From G963556115 sp963666605 (lineage in GTDB: Bacteria; Planctomycetota; SZUA-567): a stretch of 64,000 bases of DNA. This document shows positions 9,191 through 18,182 of the stretch, one piece after another. A model generated the notes under the pieces. The model was not told where the DNA came from. It saw only the letters and a list, made by a program, of their open reading frames with translations, and made no database searches. The stretch's first letter is position 1, and each line of letters begins with the position of its first letter. The stretch covers positions 2,914,001 through 2,978,000 of the forward strand of contig OZ223208.1 in assembly GCA_965140405.1 (NCBI GenBank), in the 5' to 3' direction. A program made the translations under genes and the position numbers.

Positions 9191-9940
9191 TTATTTTCTC
9201 TTTGCTATCCAAGCTCTAGTTGTGTAAGGAACCATTATTGACGAAACCGACAATGACTGTAAATAATTTTCAATCTCGTTTATTACACTATTAAATTTAT
9301 CGCCTGCCTGTCTCTGTACTGTTCCATGCGAACGCCATGCTTCAACGCAATCCTTAATTGTCATTTGGTGCTCAATTGGTCCTTCAATATACTGAACATC
9401 AGTAAAGATCTCACTATTCTTGATCACTTCCGACTGATCCTCGCGTCTTGAGCCATAACCATACCCATCCACATGGGACTTAATAATGTTTTCGATTTGA
9501 TTCTGAATCTCATCATCAAGATTACGGTGATTCCACATGCAAGCAAACCAGCAATCTGGTTTTAAAATACGATAAGTCTCTTGCATCGCTAATCCCCTGT
9601 CAGCTACATTAAATGACGAACCGAAAGTTACAAAGTCAAATGCGCCATCTTCTTGCTTTGTCTCATGGCTATTGGCTTCAACCCAAGACACATTGGGCAT
9701 TTCGGCTGTGCGTTTCATACCATTTGCACGCATATTGTCATTGGGTTCAACAGCAACAACGTTTAACCCCATGTTCGCAAGATGAAGTGTCAGATGCGCA
9801 ACCCCTGCGCCAATGTCACATACATCCTGCCCTTTCTTGACGCCACAAATCGAAAAAATTTCCTCTAACGCTTGCGCTGAGTAATCAGGTCGTTTAAGAT
9901 AGGCATCAGCCAAAGAACTATAATCCCATTCAGTTTTCAT
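9191..9940 (-). CDS. SAM-dependent methyltransferase (Cj1419/Cj1420-like), first gene of the MeOPN-type operon
   Basis: 249 residues, class I Rossmann methyltransferase: motif I V-C-D-I-G-A-G-V-A-H-L (near 40-50), acidic strand end V-V-A-V-E-P-N-D near 62, and post-motif R-I-L-K-P-D. In Campylobacter two methyltransferases sit beside the phosphoramidate genes and supply the O-methyl group; only one is present here, so it may do both steps, the partner may lie elsewhere, or the final group may be less methylated. It is the 5'-most gene of a tight minus-strand operon running to 4794. Substrate is inferred from context. Confidence 0.68.
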   Translation of the reverse strand: MKTEWDYSSLADAYLKRPDYSAQALEEIFSICGVKKGQDVCDIGAGVAHLTLHLANMGLNVVAVEPNDNMRANGMKRTAEMPNVSWVEANSHETKQEDGAFDFVTFGSSFNVADRGLAMQETYRILKPDCWFACMWNHRNLDDEIQNQIENIIKSHVDGYGYGSRREDQSEVIKNSEIFTDVQYIEGPIEHQMTIKDCVEAWRSHGTVQRQAGDKFNSVINEIENYLQSLSVSSIMVPYTTRAWIAKRK

Positions 9941-9974
9941 GTTTTTCCTTCATTTTATAAGAATCAAATATAAC

Positions 9975-10467
9975 TTAAAAGCCTACATGATTCGGATAAT
10001 CACCATTAATAACCAACGTGTCATCGGTAGGTTTATTAAGCATGTAAACTTTCGGGTGGTTTGAAAGCTGAGAGTTGAGCTGTCTCAGCATAACATAGAC
10101 ATTTAACGAATCAGGATGTCGCTCTTTCGCTAATTCAAGAATAACTGAGGCTTAATTCAGGCTCTTTGCATGACAAGGGTACTGAGCAATCTTGAGATAG
10201 TTCTCTAAAGGTAGACCATCAATAAAGTTCATGTGCTTCGGAAAATGTCGCAAGTAGGCCTAAGGATGAATTGGTCATAGCAAAAAGCTGTACTAAACGT
10301 TCATAGATTGCTGGATAATTAGTGTTCGTCTTTTTGGTTTCGGCAAATGATTCCGCATCTTCATTTAGTTGCCCTAGTTTCATAAATCTATCGCCTTGTG
10401 CAAGTAATTGTACGTCTTGATTATTAATTAGCATTTCCCAAATCACTGTATAAACCCTTAAAAACAA
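9975..10467 (-). pseudogene. Decayed TPR-like gene upstream of the MeOPN-type operon
   Basis: An 82-codon minus-strand frame from 10467 encodes a TPR-like helix pair (L-L-A-Q-G-D-R-F-M-K-L-G-Q-L-N-E-D-A). It stops at 10219, but another frame carries on with M-N-F-I-D-G-L-P-L-E-N-Y, is broken by an internal stop near 10155, and continues as E-L-A-K-E-R-H-P-D-S-L-N-V-Y to a final stop at 9975. The ending (D-D-T-L-V-I-N-G-D-Y) faintly recalls that of the 725-residue TPR protein (D-T-L-T-I-E-G-S). This looks like a broken gene for a surface-glycan or sulfotransferase-type TPR protein. Confidence 0.55.
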
Positions 10468-10906
10468 TAATACTTTTATGGAGAGAGCGATTCAAGCTTT
10501 TTATTATCTTTTTTATGACATTGACATGTTTTTCAAACATGATCAGTTTTGAATCATCTCTATAAGATCATCGCAGAGTAGGTTTAAAGTGGCGGGGTTT
10601 GTCAAGACAAAATATCAGGTTGTTTAACCAACACCTCATAAGTTGAATTTAAAGTTGACTATTAGGTCAGGAGTTGTGAACTATTTTTCTCAATACGCTT
10701 ATATTTTTGAAATGATTTGCATAATTACAACTATAAGCTCTTTGACAGCAACATATTATACATTAACAGACTACAAGCCTTATCTCTACAAATGCACAAT
10801 ATCCCAATTTGTCGATAGCTTTGCAGAAACAAAACTATATATTCGCTTGTTGTTTATTTACAGTACAGATTAAATATTATATAATTTAATTCCATAAGAG
10901 ATATAA
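10468..10906. other. Intergenic region without a supported gene
   Basis: About 440 bp of AT-rich sequence. A 76-codon plus-strand frame (10643-10873) has no convincing ribosome binding site or family resemblance, so nothing is annotated here. Confidence 0.5.
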
Positions 10907-10924
10907 CTATATATATCTCTTATG
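10893..10924 (-). terminator. Hairpin overlapping the end of the UroD-like gene
   Basis: A perfect 13-bp stem (10893-10905 with 10912-10924, 6-nt loop) contains the last codons of the UroD-like gene and abuts its TAG. It probably ends the ribose-type operon transcript. Confidence 0.6.
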
Positions 10925-11926
10925 ACTAGCAAGCATCACTATATTATTTACAGAAATATTACTGAGTAACGCCTCATGACTAGGCCCAAGAATATACCTA
11001 TTTCCAAATGCCTCTAAAAGTTTGTTGACAACCCTGTTCACATCTTCGGTACTACCATTAACCAACAGATCTTGTGTATCAACGCCTCCCATGAAAGTTA
11101 TTTTATTTGCAAATTTTTCAGCTATTGTTTTTATATCCATTCCCTTAGCGTTGATTTGAAACGGATGCAAGCAGTCAACTCCGGCATCAATGAGATCAGG
11201 AATAATATCTGCAACTCCACCGCAACTATGAAGAATAAAATCAAGATCATAGTTATGAGCTTGCTCAGCAAAGGCTCTTATCCAAGGCAGAAAAAACCGC
11301 TTAAAAAGCTCTGGAGAGAATAATAATCCTTCTTGCATCCCAAAGTCATTTCCAATAAACAAGCCATCAACTAATCCACGAGTTTGTGAAAAGAACTTCT
11401 CATTAGCTTCTAAGTAAAATCCTCCTATTCTCTCCAGAGCCTCTTCAATTATTTCTGGATCACTTAACATCAACATAAGCATTTCCTCTGTGCCAAAAAG
11501 ATAACACAAGTCATGAAAAAAAGCCGACCAAAAGCCACTCAACCTATAAGAATCTCCAACCTTTTTAAGCTCTTCAATAGTCTCAGTAAAATCCAAATAC
11601 TTACTCTCTGGAAAGGCAATACTATCTAGTTCAGAAACATCCTCACAATCAGCTAGCAAGCCGATCTTACTAAGCCCATGAGGATTTGCATCCTTCCATG
11701 GGCGCATGGATTTACTTTCTGGGTGTATATATGTTGATGTGATATACTGTGGCGTAATCCAGCGAATATCATCATTGAACTGAACTTGAATTTCTTCCAG
11801 CGATCCTGTTTTTATAGCACTATTGATTTTTTCGATCGTTGCTGCTTGAGGTTTCCCCAGCCAAAAACCGCACCTATCAACAGCTTCTCCTCTAATTATT
11901 TTTTTTATTCGTTCTCTAGATTTCAT
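10907..11926 (-). CDS. Uroporphyrinogen decarboxylase-like (URO-D/MtaA family) protein in a sugar operon
   Basis: 339 residues from ATG 11926, which follows AATGGGGT and leaves 25 bp after the rbsD stop; the longer frame to 12034 would overlap rbsD. The TIM-barrel family call rests on the C-terminal half: L-H-S-C-G-G-V-A-D (near 255), where His and Cys match the zinc-binding H-x-C motif of MtaA/UroD-like methyltransferases, followed by D-C-L-H-P-F-Q and G-P-S-H-E-A-L near 315. Haem decarboxylase function is unlikely. Such proteins recur in sugar-uptake operons of anaerobes without a settled role. Last gene of the ribose-type operon. Confidence 0.7.
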   Translation of the reverse strand: MKSRERIKKIIRGEAVDRCGFWLGKPQAATIEKINSAIKTGSLEEIQVQFNDDIRWITPQYITSTYIHPESKSMRPWKDANPHGLSKIGLLADCEDVSELDSIAFPESKYLDFTETIEELKKVGDSYRLSGFWSAFFHDLCYLFGTEEMLMLMLSDPEIIEEALERIGGFYLEANEKFFSQTRGLVDGLFIGNDFGMQEGLLFSPELFKRFFLPWIRAFAEQAHNYDLDFILHSCGGVADIIPDLIDAGVDCLHPFQINAKGMDIKTIAEKFANKITFMGGVDTQDLLVNGSTEDVNRVVNKLLEAFGNRYILGPSHEALLSNISVNNIVMLASHKRYI

Positions 11927-11951
11927 AATACCCCATTTCAACAATATTGAA

Positions 11952-12422
11952 CTACTTCCCTTCGCGATACTCAGCGCGGTCTTCATAATAATCCGGCACC
12001 TTAGTACCATCCTTTTCAAACCAGACTGGAGCATCTACGCCAGAACAAAGAATGACATTTCCCCATGGCTCAAATGCTCCGGTGCGTACAATAAATTTAG
12101 CTTTTTCTGGATATACTTCGACCATTTCTGCATGTGGTATTTTCTCGATTTCGCACCTATCACATAGTTCAGTAACCTTAGCAAAGAGCAGCGGATTATT
12201 CTCTTGCTGCTCCTCAGCAACGATTACTCTTTCATAAATAAAATCACTCACTAATAATTCTAATATATCCATAATACTTGGTACATCTGCCTCAATTGCC
12301 AGATCAATTCGTTTTTCTTCTGGAATTGGAAATCCCGCGTCTGAAATAATAATGAAATCTCCATGCCCCATTGAGGCAATTGCATTATTCAGATGTTTAT
12401 TCAATATCCTACTCTTTTTCAT
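11952..12422 (-). CDS. rbsD: D-ribose pyranase/mutarotase RbsD-like
   Basis: 156 residues, beginning M-K-K-S-R-I-L-N-K with G-H-G-D-F-I-I-I-S-D-A-G-F-P-I-P near 19-33, the RbsD/FucU hallmark with its catalytic His and Asp. RbsD converts beta-pyranose ribose to the furanose form that ribokinase uses. It is slightly longer than typical RbsD (about 139 residues) through an acidic C-terminal tail. It lies 14 bp after rbsK with a good AAAGGAT, inside the same operon. A fucose mutarotase-type relative is possible, but the flanking ribokinase favours a pentose. Confidence 0.85.
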   Translation of the reverse strand: MKKSRILNKHLNNAIASMGHGDFIIISDAGFPIPEEKRIDLAIEADVPSIMDILELLVSDFIYERVIVAEEQQENNPLLFAKVTELCDRCEIEKIPHAEMVEVYPEKAKFIVRTGAFEPWGNVILCSGVDAPVWFEKDGTKVPDYYEDRAEYREGK

Positions 12423-12436
12423 ATATCACTCATCCT

Positions 12437-13351
12437 TTATTTTAGTTTTAATTCTAATGCACTCTTGTATGGCAATGACTCGATTACTCCATCCACCTGT
12501 ACCGACATTGATGCTGCAATATTTGCCATTTTAACCGCCTCAAGAAGATCACAACCTTCTCCTAATTTTACAGCCAAAGTTGCATTGAAGCAGTCTCCTG
12601 CTCCCGTAGTATCGATAACCTCAACTCTCTCCCCAGGAATATTTACGACCTCTTGATTTGAGTCTAAAATATATGCCCCATGTTCTCCACCCGTCATGAC
12701 AACTTTTGTGCCGTATCTATCATATAATGCTTTACATAAGACTTCAGGTGTTCCGTCAAAACCAAGCAACCCAGCAGCCTCTGTGTTATTTGGCGTTAGA
12801 TATGTTGCGAGTTTTACAAATTCATCAGGTATTGAACGAAATGGCGCTGGGTTTAACATTGCAGGTATATTCCTCTCTTTAGCCAACTTTAATGCATGAA
12901 ATACGGCATCGAGGTTTGCTTCAAGCTGTACGAGTATGACATCAGGATTAAAATCAAGACTAAACGACTTCTCAATATCTGTAGTGCTAAGATATTCGTT
13001 TGCACCTAAATCTATAAGTATCTCATTCTCACCAGTACTTCCTACCATTACAAATCCAACCCCGGTATTAGAGCTTGCTGTTTTATATATCCCCTCAGTT
13101 TTTACACCTTCATTCTCTAGCATTAACGCAGCTGAGCTGCCAAGATTATCCTGACCAATGCAGGTTGTAAATAATACCTCCGCACCTAAACGTGCCGAAC
13201 ATACTGCTTGATTTGACCCCTTTCCACCATGTAACTGAATAAAACTATGCCCAGCAACTGTTTCTCCTGGCTCTGGAAAACTATCAGTTTTCATTGTCAT
13301 ACCAACAGCATAACTACCTATTACGTGGACTTTTGCTTTTTTTATGTCCAT
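12437..13351 (-). CDS. rbsK: Ribokinase (PfkB family)
   Basis: 304 residues. The N-terminal substrate motif H-G-G-K-G-S-N-Q-A-V (near 41-50) and the C-terminal D-T-T-G-A-G-D anion hole with catalytic Asp (near 250-256) are intact, and length fits ribokinase. It phosphorylates ribose, or a close pentose, at O5 after ABC import. ATG 13351 follows TAGGAAGA. A 127-bp spacer with a hairpin separates it from rbsB. It differs from the second PfkB kinase at 33810-34739, which belongs to the DeoC unit. Confidence 0.85.
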   Translation of the reverse strand: MDIKKAKVHVIGSYAVGMTMKTDSFPEPGETVAGHSFIQLHGGKGSNQAVCSARLGAEVLFTTCIGQDNLGSSAALMLENEGVKTEGIYKTASSNTGVGFVMVGSTGENEILIDLGANEYLSTTDIEKSFSLDFNPDVILVQLEANLDAVFHALKLAKERNIPAMLNPAPFRSIPDEFVKLATYLTPNNTEAAGLLGFDGTPEVLCKALYDRYGTKVVMTGGEHGAYILDSNQEVVNIPGERVEVIDTTGAGDCFNATLAVKLGEGCDLLEAVKMANIAASMSVQVDGVIESLPYKSALELKLK

Positions 13352-13402
13352 AATATCTTCCTAACAACTTCACACTTGTTAAAGACAACTTATCAAAAAT
13401 GC

Positions 13403-13449
13403 CTAGTTATTTGAGAACAGACAACAATATAATTATTTCAAATAACTAG
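13403..13449 (-). promoter_or_regulatory. Hairpin between binding-protein and kinase genes
   Basis: Perfect 12-bp stem (13403-13414 with 13438-13449, 23-nt loop) in the rbsB-rbsK spacer. A hairpin 3' of a binding-protein gene commonly stabilises that part of the message or reduces read-through, giving excess binding protein. A comparable hairpin follows the second binding-protein gene at 28988-29038. Confidence 0.5.
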
Positions 13450-13478
13450 ACACCAATATCAAAAATACCTATTCTTTG

Positions 13479-14423
13479 TTAGCCAATAGGTTCACCATCC
13501 TCAAGCTTCTTCAACCATTCCTTTACATTACTCTTATCACAACGTTTAATTCCAGTATCTTGACTCTCTAATTTTTGTTTATTTTTAATGAATAGATAAA
13601 GGCTTTTTACAGGAAGGTATCCTTGTTGATATGGGTTCTGACTGAGGGTAGCTTTGGTCGCGCCAGCTTCAACATTGTCAAGGGTCTCTGGCATAAAGTC
13701 ATGTCCAACATGAGAAATAGTGTCAAACTTGTTACTACGTAACAAAGCTCTTCCTGCAGCCATTGTTGTAGGAGCACCAAGGGAGGCTATGCCTGTCAAA
13801 TCAGGATTTGCAAGCAGAGCATTTTCTATGGCCGCATACATTTGTTGATCTTCCCACCCTGTGCTTACAACCTGTACGACCTCTATCCCAGGATACTCCT
13901 TCAATGCTTTTCTAACTCCAGCTTCTCTATCCTGTGACCATGATGCAGAAGCATCACCACTTGTAATAATGACCTTACCCTTTTTACCCATATACTCAAC
14001 TAATATCTTACCCTGCTCATAACCTGATTGCACAAGATCCTGACCATAAAATGCAAATCTCTTAGATCCAGCAGCTTCACTATTGAAGGTAACCGTTGGA
14101 ATTCCTGCGTCAATAGCCTTGTCTATCATCGGGTTGAGTGCTTCTGCATTAACATTAGAGATTGCAATACCATCTACCTTAGTAGTTATGGCATTTTCAA
14201 TAAAATTAACTTGCTCATCAACATTGATACCTATAGGTCCAACCCAATTCAATTTAATTCCACATTCTTTTGCAGCAGCCATTGCTCCAGTCTTTATTAC
14301 TTGCCCAAATTCGATCGCTGTATCATGATAAATAACAGTTATTTCAATCTGCTTATCATCGGCAGTTGCTACAGACATAAATGTTACGACCCCAACCAAA
14401 AGCATAACTAAAAATCTTTTCAT
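13479..14423 (-). CDS. rbsB: Ribose-type periplasmic sugar-binding protein
   Basis: 314 residues with a signal peptide (1-21, cleavage near A-T-A-D-D) and a type I periplasmic-binding fold: repeated K-V-D-G-I-A-I-S-N-V-N (near 80) and I-D-A-G-I-P-T-V-T-F-N-S (near 108), then the second lobe. No lipobox Cys, so it should be free in the periplasm. A strong AGGAGAGAGAG precedes the start. Partner of the adjacent ATPase and permease. Ribose is assumed from rbsK/rbsD; other pentoses are possible. Confidence 0.82.
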   Translation of the reverse strand: MKRFLVMLLVGVVTFMSVATADDKQIEITVIYHDTAIEFGQVIKTGAMAAAKECGIKLNWVGPIGINVDEQVNFIENAITTKVDGIAISNVNAEALNPMIDKAIDAGIPTVTFNSEAAGSKRFAFYGQDLVQSGYEQGKILVEYMGKKGKVIITSGDASASWSQDREAGVRKALKEYPGIEVVQVVSTGWEDQQMYAAIENALLANPDLTGIASLGAPTTMAAGRALLRSNKFDTISHVGHDFMPETLDNVEAGATKATLSQNPYQQGYLPVKSLYLFIKNKQKLESQDTGIKRCDKSNVKEWLKKLEDGEPIG

Positions 14424-14508
14424 CTCTCTCTCCTAAAAATATGTTCCTACAAAATATAACAAACAAACACTTTACAAACTTCACAATCATAATTAATTGC
14501 ACTATATA

Positions 14509-16032
14509 TTATGCGTCACTACTCTCGCCTATCAATGCATGTCGAACAATCTCATCTTTATTTATTTCATTGCCAATCAACTCTTTAACAATCTCACCAT
14601 TCTTCATAATCAACACTCTGCTAGCCTCAGCGATCACCTCATGAAGCTCTGAAGAGACCAAAACAATTCCTATCCCTTTACTCCTTAGCGTACGGAGTAT
14701 TTCGAAGATCTCTGCTTTAGCTCCAACATCAACACCTCTTGTTAATTCATCCATAAGTAATACCTTTGGTTCTGTTGCTAGCCACCGGCTGATAACTACT
14801 TTTTGTTGATTTCCACCACTCAAATTCATAATATTTTGATGAATATCATGGGTCTTAATACTTACTTCTTTGCGGTATCTTTCAGAAACTTTCCGCATGC
14901 TCTTCTTGTGCATCCACACACCAGCATGGGTTATATCTTCAACATTTGAAGTATTAATATTCTCCATAATGCTCATATTTGGAAATAACCCTGATCTTTT
15001 CCTATCCTCTGGTATCATGGCAAAACCATTATTAATAGCTATTATTGGCTCTGTATTATTGATCACCTTACCATCAAGACAAATGACTCCATCCTTCATC
15101 TTCCTCATGCCAAAAAGACACTCAAGCATCTCTGTCCTACCAGCTCCTTGGACACCATAGATTCCTAGTACTTCACCTTCGAATAATTCGAAGCTAACAT
15201 TCTTTACTCTACCATCTGCACTAGAAAGATTTTTAACCTGCAAATATCCTAAGCCACTTGGCTTAGGAGGTTTACTAGTTTTCTCAGTCATTCCAAATTC
15301 CTTACTGAGCTTCTCCCCTGCAATCAGCTTTACCAATGACTCAATCCCAACATCTTGTTTAGCAAAGGTTCCACAATAGGTACCATCCCTAAGGACAGAA
15401 ATCCTGTCACTCATATCCAGAACTTCTTCAAGACGGTGTGAAATATATATAATGGTTACACCCTTCTCTTTTAGTCTCTGTATATTTTCAAATAGTTTGA
15501 TTGATTCGGTAATTGTCAGAGCTGAAGTTGGCTCATCTAAAACAATTACTTTTATGTCACGCGATAATGATTTAGCTATTTCAACCAACTGTTGCTGTGC
15601 AATTGATAAATTCTTTACTAAAGTTTCAGACGGTATATCCGCTCCCAGTGAATGCATAACAGTAGAACTTTCTTCATGCATTCTCTTCCAGTCCAATCGC
15701 CTCTTTGGAGTTCTTAACTCTCTACCTAAGAATATATTTTCAGTAATGCTCAGATTTGGACAAAGCTTCAACTCTTGATACACAATTCCAATACCAAGCT
15801 GGATAGCAACCTGCTCATTTATCAGTTCAACTTCACTTCCATCGAATACAATCTTACCTGTTGTCGGTAAGAACAACCCAGCGAGGATATTCATAAGAGT
15901 AGATTTTCCAGCACCATTCTCACCTACTATAGAGTGCACCTCTGCTTTATTTATTGAGAAGCTAACACCAGAAAGAGCACATACTTTCCCAAAACTTTTC
16001 GATATATTTTCAAACTCAATGATTGTTTTCAT
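14509..16032 (-). CDS. rbsA: Ribose-type ABC transporter ATPase, two fused ATP-binding domains
   Basis: 507 residues from ATG 16032 (AAGGG upstream); the longer frame to 16077 would overlap rbsC. The N-terminal half has Walker A G-E-N-G-A-G-K-S-T and L-S-I-A-Q-Q-Q-L-V-E signature with L-D-E-P-T-S-A-L. The second half has the degenerate G-V-Q-G-A-G-R-T-E Walker A and L-S-G-G-N-Q-Q-K-V-V. This tandem layout is the CUT2 sugar-importer ATPase. It lies 10 bp after the permease gene. Confidence 0.9.
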   Translation of the reverse strand: MKTIIEFENISKSFGKVCALSGVSFSINKAEVHSIVGENGAGKSTLMNILAGLFLPTTGKIVFDGSEVELINEQVAIQLGIGIVYQELKLCPNLSITENIFLGRELRTPKRRLDWKRMHEESSTVMHSLGADIPSETLVKNLSIAQQQLVEIAKSLSRDIKVIVLDEPTSALTITESIKLFENIQRLKEKGVTIIYISHRLEEVLDMSDRISVLRDGTYCGTFAKQDVGIESLVKLIAGEKLSKEFGMTEKTSKPPKPSGLGYLQVKNLSSADGRVKNVSFELFEGEVLGIYGVQGAGRTEMLECLFGMRKMKDGVICLDGKVINNTEPIIAINNGFAMIPEDRKRSGLFPNMSIMENINTSNVEDITHAGVWMHKKSMRKVSERYRKEVSIKTHDIHQNIMNLSGGNQQKVVISRWLATEPKVLLMDELTRGVDVGAKAEIFEILRTLRSKGIGIVLVSSELHEVIAEASRVLIMKNGEIVKELIGNEINKDEIVRHALIGESSDA

Positions 16033-16042
16033 ATTCAAACCC

Positions 16043-17035
16043 TTACACTGTTTTTCTTGACCACATATCAATGGCAACCGCTACGATGATCACAATTCCA
16101 ATAATAAACATCTGGAAGAAAGGTGAAACACCAAGCAATATAATACCATTTTTTAGCACACCCATGATCAACACCCCGATAAGAGTCCCTACGATCGTCC
16201 CTTCTCCACCACTTAAAGATGTTCCTCCAATTATTACAGCAGCGATAACATCCATCTCAATGCCGACCCCTGTAGTTCCCTGTACTGTAGCCAAGAAAGA
16301 GAGATTCAAAACACCTGCTAAAGCGCATAATGTACCAGTAATTGCAAAGGCCATAATTTTTGTTAGGTTCTGATTAATTCCCGCAGCTTTTGCGGCAAAT
16401 TTATTACCTCCGACGGCTTTCATTCTAAAACCAAGTATTGTTTTTGAATACACCAAATAGGCCACTATTACTACTAGAACAAATATAATGCTAATAATCG
16501 GCACCTGACAGATTTTTCCTTGACCGAGATATAGAAAGCTACTCAACTCATCTGATTCAACAGTTCTTTTTGAAAGTGATATCACTCTAGCATTACCTAC
16601 AATAAGTGCCGCTCCACGAGCAATATTCATCATCCCCAAAGTAACAATAAGTGCAGGAATTCTACCGTAGGTGGTCAGTACCCCATTGAGAGTACCAAAG
16701 AATACACCTACAACAATTGCAACTAATATTCCTACCCAAATTGAAAAGCCATGAGTCAAAATCAGACCACACGAAATTGCAGCTGCACCAAATATAGCAC
16801 CTACAGAAAGATCAATTTCACCACAGACAATAACCATAGTCATGCCCATAGCAATAATTCCTAATAGTGAAATCTGCCTTATAATATTGAGTAAATTATT
16901 AATCTGTAAAAAATACGGCGATGTTATTGAAAAAAATACTATGAGTAATATAAGTGCAGCAAACACTCCAATCTCTCTTGTATTCATCTTACCGACCCAT
17001 TTGTGCTTAATACTGTTCTGCGTCTTAATATTCAT
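16043..17035 (-). CDS. rbsC: Ribose-type ABC transporter permease
   Basis: 330 residues, about nine to ten hydrophobic segments, with G-M-T-M-V-I-V-C-G-E-I-D-L-S-V-G-A near 65-80, G-T-L-N-G-V-L-T and the I-G-G-T-S-L-S-G-G-E-G-T motif near 270, diagnostic of RbsC/XylH permeases. The first gene of the operon after the regulator; a palindromic operator (17091-17110) lies 56 bp upstream. The leader is a GAGA-rich purine run that probably serves as ribosome binding site. Confidence 0.88.
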   Translation of the reverse strand: MNIKTQNSIKHKWVGKMNTREIGVFAALILLIVFFSITSPYFLQINNLLNIIRQISLLGIIAMGMTMVIVCGEIDLSVGAIFGAAAISCGLILTHGFSIWVGILVAIVVGVFFGTLNGVLTTYGRIPALIVTLGMMNIARGAALIVGNARVISLSKRTVESDELSSFLYLGQGKICQVPIISIIFVLVVIVAYLVYSKTILGFRMKAVGGNKFAAKAAGINQNLTKIMAFAITGTLCALAGVLNLSFLATVQGTTGVGIEMDVIAAVIIGGTSLSGGEGTIVGTLIGVLIMGVLKNGIILLGVSPFFQMFIIGIVIIVAVAIDMWSRKTV

Positions 17036-17090
17036 TCTCTCTCTCTCTCAATTTCAACCTCTCAATCTCTCTCTTAATACAAAAACTACT

Positions 17091-17110
17091 TTAGTAAAAC
17101 GTTATACTTA
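17091..17110. promoter_or_regulatory. LacI-family operator O2, in front of the ribose-type operon
   Basis: TTAGTAAAACGTTATACTTA, an inverted repeat centred on CG with 8 of 10 pairs matching. It shares its core half-site with O1 (18183-18202) and lies between the regulator stop and the rbsC start. Confidence 0.65.
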
Positions 17111-17123
17111 ATTTACAAAAAAA

Positions 17124-18146
17124 TTATTTTACTTTTGTTCCAACACTTCCCTTATCAACAATGCCAAGCTTAAAATCATATTTTATACACTCAAGTTTCT
17201 CGTTATTTATAATAGCCATCAACATCTCTGCAGCTTTCACACCAATCTTATGAACAGGTAAATGAACAGTCGTTATTCGAGGTTCAAAAACATCAAGAAA
17301 TGTAGTATTATCAAAACCAGCTATAGACATATCATCAGGAACATTTATTCCAGCTTCTTGCAAGGCCTTATACGCACCGTATGCCATTAAATCATTACAA
17401 ACAAATACTGCATCAAGCTTTCTTCCATGTCTTCGTAATAACTCATTCATGCATTCATAGCCACTATCATAGTGATAATTACCTTCAATAATCAAGTTTT
17501 CATCAATACCAATACATGCCATAGCAAGTGCGTTTTTATACCCTTGAAGTCTCAATATAGTATTAGTTGTATTCATTGATCCAGTAATACAGGCAATAAC
17601 TTTATGTCCTTTTTCTACAATAAAATTACAGATTTTCTCTGCTCCACCCAAATTATCCACATATACCCCAGGTACACCTTCCGCCCCTTCAATATAACGC
17701 TCTATCAACACAGTTGGGTAACGTTTTTGCAACATATCAATAAAATATTTTGGTGATTCATAATTGTTTTGAGTGGTAAATATAATCCCATCGACAACCT
17801 TGCACCGTAGTAAGTCAATATATCGCTCTTCCTTTTCAAAGGAGCTATCAGTATTACACAGCAAAACACCATATTCCAGATCATTCATATAATCTTCAAT
17901 TCCTTTTGATAGCTCAGAAAAGAAAGGGTTGCTCACATCGGGAACAACAAGTCCAATTATATGTGATTTACCAGTTACCATGCTTCTGGCAATAGAATTA
18001 GGTTTATAACCAGTTCGACTTATTGCTTCTTTTACTCTTACAACTGTATTCGCACCAATATTATTAGTCTTGTCATTAATAACTCTTGATACAGTAGTAA
18101 CCGAAACATTACAAAGCTTTGCAATATCTTTAATTGTAACTTTCAT
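17124..18146 (-). CDS. LacI-family transcriptional regulator, ribose-type operon repressor
   Basis: 340 residues. N-terminal helix-turn-helix T-I-K-D-I-A-K-L-C-N-V-S-V-T-T-V-S-R-V-I (near 3-22) and hinge G-Y-K-P-N-S-I-A-R-S, then a periplasmic-binding-like sensor (V-P-D-V-S-N-P-F-F near 70; F-V-C-N-D-L-M-A-Y-G). It heads the rbsC-A-B-K-D cluster in the same direction, with 88 bp to rbsC. Two palindromes with a central CG, as LacI proteins use, lie upstream of its own promoter and upstream of rbsC, so repression of both and relief by the imported sugar is likely. Confidence 0.87.
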   Translation of the reverse strand: MKVTIKDIAKLCNVSVTTVSRVINDKTNNIGANTVVRVKEAISRTGYKPNSIARSMVTGKSHIIGLVVPDVSNPFFSELSKGIEDYMNDLEYGVLLCNTDSSFEKEERYIDLLRCKVVDGIIFTTQNNYESPKYFIDMLQKRYPTVLIERYIEGAEGVPGVYVDNLGGAEKICNFIVEKGHKVIACITGSMNTTNTILRLQGYKNALAMACIGIDENLIIEGNYHYDSGYECMNELLRRHGRKLDAVFVCNDLMAYGAYKALQEAGINVPDDMSIAGFDNTTFLDVFEPRITTVHLPVHKIGVKAAEMLMAIINNEKLECIKYDFKLGIVDKGSVGTKVK

Positions 18147-18182
18147 CTCATCCTATATTCTATTTAGAAGAAGCACGCCACC

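Noticed and set aside
10643..10873. 76-codon plus-strand frame in the gap before the ribose-type operon
   Set aside because: No ribosome binding site, hydrophobic/aromatic composition typical of AT-rich noise, no family resemblance.
10907..11926. Haem biosynthesis uroporphyrinogen decarboxylase
   Set aside because: The zinc-type H-x-C motif and the sugar-operon context point to the MtaA/UroD-like side family.
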